From contig CABZNY010000003.1 of assembly GCA_902527265.1 (NCBI GenBank), positions 1 to 64,000 on the forward strand: a DNA stretch of 64,000 nt. Direction: 5' to 3'. The stretch is from an uncultured Pelagibacteraceae bacterium (GTDB taxonomy: Bacteria; Pseudomonadota; Alphaproteobacteria; Pelagibacterales; Pelagibacteraceae). Below are positions 60,213-64,000 of this stretch, piece by piece. A program made the position numbers and the translations under genes. Numbering within the stretch: the stretch's first letter is position 1; each line of letters starts with the position of its first letter. The notes below the pieces were generated by a model, which did no database searches, was not told the DNA's origin, and worked only from the letters and a program-made list of their open reading frames with translations.

Positions 60213-61134
60213 TAAAACACTTAATTCTTGGGAAAGACTAAAAGATAGCGACATTTACTTTAGTTTTATTAAATCTCCAACTGCAATTGTATCGTCAGTA
60301 ATATTATTAGTAATTTTCTTTTGTTCTTTTTTTGTTGAATTTGTTACTCCTCATAACCCATTTGACCCTGCATCATTATCTCTAATGGAAGCTTTTACTC
60401 CTCCTTCTTGGACTGAGGATGGTATGGCAAAATTTATCTTAGGTACAGATGGACAAGGAAGAGATATGCTTTCAACAATTCTCTATGGCTCACGAATTTC
60501 ATTAATAGTTGGTTTCTCAGCAATTATCTTTAGTCTAATATTAGGTGTCTCACTGGGTTTAACAGCAGGTTACTTTGGTGGAAAATATGAAATGATAGTA
60601 ATGAGATTAACAGATGTTCAATTAACAGTACCAAGTATATTAATGGCTCTATTAGTTGATGGTATTGCAAGAGGTATCATCTCCAGAGAAATGCATGATG
60701 AGATGGCAATATATGTTTTAATTTTTGCTATAGGAATTTCAGAGTGGCCTCAATTTGCAAGAGTTTCTCGTGCAGCAACTTTGGTAGAAAAAAATAAAGA
60801 TTATGTTTCAGCTTCATCAATTATAGGCGTTTCAAATTTACTTATTATGTTCAAGCATATACTGCCAAATATCATGAGACCTGTTTTAGTAATTGGCACA
60901 ATTGGTCTAGCTCTTGCTATAATTGCAGAGTCAACATTGAGCTTTTTAGGAGTGGGAGTTCCTCCTACAACACCTTCATTGGGTACTTTAATTAGATTAG
61001 GAAATGATTTTTTATTTTCAGGTGAATGGTGGATAACATTCTTTCCTGCAATATTCTTAGTTATTCTTGCTTTCTCAATTAATTTATTAGGAGATTGGAT
61101 GAGGGATACGCTTAACCCGAGGCTAAAAAAATGA
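60205..61134 (+). CDS. Peptide-type ABC transporter permease (DppC-like)
   Basis: A permease with a short cytosolic N-terminus, six spans and the EAA loop DYVSASSIIGVSNLLIMFKHILPNIMRPVLVIG. Start choice is open: the track gives 60169, ATG at 60196 is directly behind AAAGGGG, and GTG at 60205 (VDNKTLNSWERLKDSD) lies 9 bases after the same AAAGGGG, the best spacing; I use this one. It overlaps the ATPase gene by 4 bases. The GTDGQGRDMLSTILYGSRISL block and SFLGVGVPPTTPSLGTLI are typical of DppC proteins. Confidence 0.9.
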   Translation: MDNKTLNSWERLKDSDIYFSFIKSPTAIVSSVILLVIFFCSFFVEFVTPHNPFDPASLSLMEAFTPPSWTEDGMAKFILGTDGQGRDMLSTILYGSRISLIVGFSAIIFSLILGVSLGLTAGYFGGKYEMIVMRLTDVQLTVPSILMALLVDGIARGIISREMHDEMAIYVLIFAIGISEWPQFARVSRAATLVEKNKDYVSASSIIGVSNLLIMFKHILPNIMRPVLVIGTIGLALAIIAESTLSFLGVGVPPTTPSLGTLIRLGNDFLFSGEWWITFFPAIFLVILAFSINLLGDWMRDTLNPRLKK

Positions 61135-62813
61135 CTTTTTTAAAAATAAATAATTTGAGCGTCGACTATAAAATGAGAAAAGAAACAGTAAATGCTGCAA
61201 AAAATATAAATATAGACATTAAAAAAGGTGAAATAGTTGGATTAGTCGGAGAGTCTGGTTCTGGAAAAAGTACTGTCGCTAATGCGATTGTAAATTTAAT
61301 TGATGAACCAGGTAAAGTTTCAAGTGGATCAATATTGATGGGAGAAACAAATATCAGCGAAAATCCAGAGACAATTGTTCAGTATCGAGGAAAAAAAATT
61401 GGATTAATATTTCAAGATCCTCAAACCTCTTTAAATCCAATCTTAACAATTGGTGAACAACTTATAGAAACAATACAAACTCATTTAAACCTAAGTTCTG
61501 ATGATGCAAAAAATAAAGCAATTAATCTATTAAAAGAGGTAGGGATCAAGGATGCCAAAAAAAGATTTTATAATTACCCTCACCAATTTTCTGGTGGCAT
61601 GAGACAAAGAGTTGTTATTTCTCTTGCTTTATGTTGCGAGCCTGAGTTATTAATTGCAGATGAACCAACTACAGCACTAGATGTTTCTATTCAGTCTCAA
61701 ATTCTTGAATTAATAAAAAGATTAACAAAAGAGAGAAACTTAGCTGTAATACTTATTACTCACGATATGGGAGTTATCGCTGAAACTACAGATAGAGTGG
61801 CTGTAATGAAAAATGGAGACTTAGTTGAAATAGGTTTAACCAAACAGATATTGGTTGAGCCTAAAGAAAAATACACAAAAAGCTTAGTTAGCTCTGTACC
61901 ACCGACTAATAAAAAAATATCTAGATTTACAATAATTGAAAAAGAGAACGTTAATAATCAAAATAATAACATTAAAATATTAAATAGGTGGTCCAAAAAG
62001 ATAATTGTTGATCAAAATTTAATAGAAATTAAAAACTTGAGTAAGTCTTTTGATGATAGTTTTTTCACTGAGAATACAAAGAATTCTGTAATGGCTGTAG
62101 ATGATGTCTCACTAAATATAAAAGAAGGACAGTCTTTTGGCTTAGTTGGTGAAAGTGGAAGTGGCAAAACAACAATAGCAAAAATGGTTGTTAATTTGTT
62201 TAAGCCTAGTTCTGGAGATATTTATTTTGACAGTGTTAATGTTACCAAAATTAAAAAAAACAAAGATCTACTTAAATTTAGAAAACAAATTCAAATGATA
62301 TTTCAGGATCCATTTTCTTCATTAAATGGAAGACTAAAAGTAAAGGAAATTATTGCAGAGCCTATTAAACTTCATAATCCAGATATAAAATCTAGTGATT
62401 TAGATAGTTATATTCATGATTTATTAGAGTCTGTTGAATTAACTCAACAGTCTGCAATCAGATATCCCCATGAATTTTCGGGGGGACAAAGACAAAGAAT
62501 ATCAATAGCAAGGGCACTAGCAACCCAACCAAGACTTCTTGTGTGCGATGAACCTACATCAGCATTAGACGTGAGCATTCAAGCTCAAATACTAAACTTA
62601 TTAAAAGATCTTCAAGAACAGTTAAATCTTACTATTTTATTTATAAGCCACGATTTACCGGTTGTTAGACAAATGTGTGATAAAATAGCTGTGCTTAAAG
62701 ATGGAAAATTATGTGAGGTGTCTGAAACAGAAGAGTTGTTTAAGAATCCTAAACATAATTATACTAAGGAACTACTAAAATTAATGCCTAAAATTGAATC
62801 AATTTATAACTAA
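61131..62813 (+). CDS. Fused peptide-type ABC transporter ATP-binding protein (DppD-DppF in one chain)
   Basis: A 560-aa protein with two complete ATPase domains in tandem. The first (about 1-265) has Walker A GESGSGKSTVAN, signature FSGGMRQRVVIS and Walker B LLIADEPTTALD; the second (about 300-555) has GESGSGKTTIAK, FSGGQRQRISIA and LLVCDEPTSALD. The joining region is a low-complexity Asn-rich linker (NVNNQNNNIKILN). It replaces the separate DppD and DppF subunits and is like YejF or GsiA. It energises the two permeases upstream, overlapping DppC by 4 bases, with a good Shine-Dalgarno for the following gene. Confidence 0.94.
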   Translation: MTFLKINNLSVDYKMRKETVNAAKNINIDIKKGEIVGLVGESGSGKSTVANAIVNLIDEPGKVSSGSILMGETNISENPETIVQYRGKKIGLIFQDPQTSLNPILTIGEQLIETIQTHLNLSSDDAKNKAINLLKEVGIKDAKKRFYNYPHQFSGGMRQRVVISLALCCEPELLIADEPTTALDVSIQSQILELIKRLTKERNLAVILITHDMGVIAETTDRVAVMKNGDLVEIGLTKQILVEPKEKYTKSLVSSVPPTNKKISRFTIIEKENVNNQNNNIKILNRWSKKIIVDQNLIEIKNLSKSFDDSFFTENTKNSVMAVDDVSLNIKEGQSFGLVGESGSGKTTIAKMVVNLFKPSSGDIYFDSVNVTKIKKNKDLLKFRKQIQMIFQDPFSSLNGRLKVKEIIAEPIKLHNPDIKSSDLDSYIHDLLESVELTQQSAIRYPHEFSGGQRQRISIARALATQPRLLVCDEPTSALDVSIQAQILNLLKDLQEQLNLTILFISHDLPVVRQMCDKIAVLKDGKLCEVSETEELFKNPKHNYTKELLKLMPKIESIYN

Positions 62814-62825
62814 AAGGAGAAAACT

Positions 62826-63218
62826 ATGACAATATTTAAAAAAATTTCTGAAAATGAGGCTACTGGTAAAGTAAAAGAAATTTTTGATGAAATAAAAGAA
62901 GCACGACAGATAACCGAAATTCCAAATTTTTGGAAAACTATGGCTAATAGTCCAGAAACATTAGAAAGAACCTGGAGATCATTACAACAAGTAATGGGAA
63001 AAGGTGAATTAGATCCTGCTGTAAAGGAACTTATTTATGTTGCAGTTTCAATTACTAACAATTGTGAATATTGTATTAAATCTCATTCTCTAGCTGCCAG
63101 AAAAAAAGGTGCGACAGATGGAATGATAAACGAAATGATCGCAATTGTCGGGATGGCAAATGAAACAAATCGTTTAGTTGAAGGTTATCAAGTAGAAGTA
63201 GACGACTTTTTAAAATAA
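62826..63218 (+). CDS. AhpD-like/carboxymuconolactone decarboxylase-family protein
   Basis: A 130-aa CMD/AhpD-type all-helical protein. The redox-active pair and proton-relay His are in NNCEYCIKSHSLAARKKG, the Cys-X2-Cys-X3-His motif, with the upstream Glu in KELIYVAVS. Such proteins reduce peroxides or alkylhydroperoxides, or have unknown roles. It has an excellent Shine-Dalgarno (AAAAGGAGAAAACTATG) and follows the ABC transporter ATPase after 12 bases. The DUF952 gene starts one base past its stop. No partner reductase is visible. Confidence 0.87.
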   Translation: MTIFKKISENEATGKVKEIFDEIKEARQITEIPNFWKTMANSPETLERTWRSLQQVMGKGELDPAVKELIYVAVSITNNCEYCIKSHSLAARKKGATDGMINEMIAIVGMANETNRLVEGYQVEVDDFLK

Positions 63219-63219
63219 A

Positions 63220-63564
63220 ATGAATTTTGATTTTGTTTACAAAATATGCACAAAATCTGAGTGGAGTGAGGCAAAACAAAATAATATTTTTAAAGGCACT
63301 GCATTAGATTTAAAAGATGGTTATATCCATTTTTCAGATAAAGATCAGGTCAAGGAAACACTAAATAAGTTTTATCTTAATCAAACTAATTTAATAATTC
63401 TTAAAGTGGATGCTCTAAAATTAAAAAATCTTGTTTGGGAGCAATCAACTGATGGCAACATGTTTCCACATTTATACTCAGATCTAGATTTAGATTTTGT
63501 AGTTAAAAAATATATTATTGATTTAAAAGATGACGGTAAGCATGATCTACCAGATGAACTTTAA
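63220..63564 (+). CDS. DUF952-family protein
   Basis: A 114-aa protein with DUF952 features: the N-terminal VYKICTKSEWSEAKQNNIFKGTALDLKDGYIHFSDKDQVKETLNKFY, the ILKVDALKL strand, then GNMFPHLYSDLDLDFVVKKYIIDL. The family is a small alpha/beta fold, often annotated as a glutathione S-transferase neighbour or uncharacterised, and sometimes related to ADP-ribosyltransferase-like folds. No catalytic motif that I can rely on is visible. It is probably co-transcribed with the AhpD-like gene, and is convergent with the SMR gene, 3 bases apart. Confidence 0.82.
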   Translation: MNFDFVYKICTKSEWSEAKQNNIFKGTALDLKDGYIHFSDKDQVKETLNKFYLNQTNLIILKVDALKLKNLVWEQSTDGNMFPHLYSDLDLDFVVKKYIIDLKDDGKHDLPDEL

Positions 63565-63567
63565 TAT

Positions 63568-63903
63568 TCAATTTGATTTTCCGACTAAATTAACGATTAA
63601 AACTCCAGATATAATTAGTATTAGACCTATTATTGTAAAAAAGTCAGGGATTTGGTTAAATTTATAAATTCCCACAATAGAAGTAGCTATTATACATAAG
63701 CCTGCAAATGAAGCATAAGTTACGCCAACAGGAATAGTTTTCATAACTAAAGACAGAGTATACATGCAAGCAACTATTGTTATTGCTGTAAAGACACTCG
63801 GTAAAAATATTGTAAAACCATTTGCAGCTTTGGCAAAACCATTTGATGCTGTACCAAGAGCGACTGCAATAATTAAAATTATATAAGCAGTTAAATTACT
63901 CAT
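63568..63903 (-). CDS. Small multidrug resistance (SMR)-fold protein lacking Glu14
   Basis: A 111-aa protein with four hydrophobic helices, aligning along its length with EmrE (GFTIFLPSVFTAITIVACMYTLSLVMKTIPVGVTYASFAGLCIIATSIVG, then IIGLILIISGVLIVNLVGKS). The residue at position 14, Glu in EmrE and necessary for proton and drug exchange, is Val here (IIAVALGT). The conserved Trp63 area (AIWSG) reads ASFAG. It is thus an SMR-fold protein unlikely to be a standard drug/proton antiporter. Guanidinium-exporter-type (SugE/Gdx) proteins also keep the Glu. The true job is unknown. Confidence 0.82.
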   Translation of the reverse strand: MSNLTAYIILIIAVALGTASNGFAKAANGFTIFLPSVFTAITIVACMYTLSLVMKTIPVGVTYASFAGLCIIATSIVGIYKFNQIPDFFTIIGLILIISGVLIVNLVGKSN

Positions 63904-63951
63904 AATTAAAGAATAATATATCCTTAATTAATATCTACAAACTTTTCTAAT

Positions 63952-64000
63952 TTATTTAATTGTTATAGGACCGACCATTCCACTTTCGTAGTGACCAGGA
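63952..64000 (-). CDS. Cupredoxin-like protein, C-terminal end (5' truncated by window)
   Basis: Only the last 15 codons are in the window, on the minus strand, reading PGHYESGMVGPITIK and a TAA stop at 63952-63954. The PGHYESGM segment is the typical copper-binding C-terminal loop of type I blue copper proteins of the pseudoazurin/amicyanin/plastocyanin family (Cys upstream, then His and Met ligands, both visible here). The rest is beyond the window edge. It is upstream of and in the same direction as the SMR gene. The call is based on this short motif only. Confidence 0.6.
   Translation of the reverse strand, partial: PGHYESGMVGPITIK

Overview
The window looks like a chromosomal segment of a SAR11-type alphaproteobacterium (Pelagibacterales, 'Candidatus Pelagibacter'-like). 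The sequence shows very high A+T, almost no intergenic space, many start/stop overlaps, alphaproteobacterial versions of SufBCDSU, TyrS and GlnA, and a large share of periplasmic-binding-protein transporters. The lineage is inferred from these traits and was not tested by a search. I saw no rRNA, tRNA, CRISPR, insertion sequence or phage gene, and no gene-free stretch longer than about 300 bases. Both window edges cut genes: an AsmA/DUF3971-type protein on the left and a cupredoxin on the right.

Layout. (1) 1-13.1 kb is mostly housekeeping: AsmA-like C-terminus, tyrS, anmK, an alpha/beta hydrolase, then the Fe-S operon iscR-sufBCDSU-sufT-sufA, a 45-aa ORF missing from the track, glnA, a YbaK protein and an EamA transporter. 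A near-consensus IscR type-1 box overlaps the iscR promoter. (2) 13.1-26.5 kb is an inositol-like catabolic region with iolG, a second Gfo/Idh/MocA gene, iolE and iolD. It also holds 2-hydroxyacid dehydrogenases, a PhyH dioxygenase, a PanE-like reductase, a DUF1907 protein, and an HpaI aldolase overlapping an aldehyde dehydrogenase. (3) 26.5-32.5 kb is a ribose-type ABC transporter followed by FucU mutarotase, ribokinase, an SDR and a ROK protein. (4) 32.6-38.6 kb is a glucose/mannose-type ABC transporter with an SDR and another MocA-type dehydrogenase. (5) 38.6-51.5 kb is a sugar-acid region: EamA exporter, UxaA/GarD dehydratase, XylD-type dehydratase, glyoxylate-reductase-like enzyme, TRAP transporter, GarR-like reductase, SDR, FAH hydrolase, mandelate-racemase-type enzyme and SMP-30 lactonase. 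(6) 51.4-64 kb has ppc, ccdA, a gamma-butyrobetaine-hydroxylase-like dioxygenase, an IMPase, a glutamine amidotransferase, a complete peptide-type ABC transporter with fused ATPases, AhpD-like and DUF952 proteins, a divergent SMR protein and the cupredoxin end.

How the genes fit together. Regions 2-5 form a roughly 38-kb carbon-acquisition block: three uptake systems plus oxidative, largely non-phosphorylative routes (sugar dehydrogenase, lactonase, acid dehydratase, then aldolase or FAH hydrolase) that would feed pyruvate, glycolaldehyde or lactate into central metabolism. No transcription factor is encoded in the block. The most striking pattern is that all four solute-binding-protein genes sit in similar cassettes: a promoter-like element just upstream, a strong purine-rich Shine-Dalgarno, and a hairpin between the binding-protein stop and the next transporter or accessory gene. 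This suggests expression is set by RNA architecture rather than by dedicated regulators.

Other points worth checking: a perfect 13-bp inverted repeat that puts a start codon in its loop (iolD/mocA junction); an inositol pathway lacking the usual iolB, iolC, iolJ and iolA genes; and several enzymes missing residues normally essential in their family (SMR Glu14, ROK zinc cysteines, PanE asparagines, gamma-butyrobetaine hydroxylase zinc cysteines).
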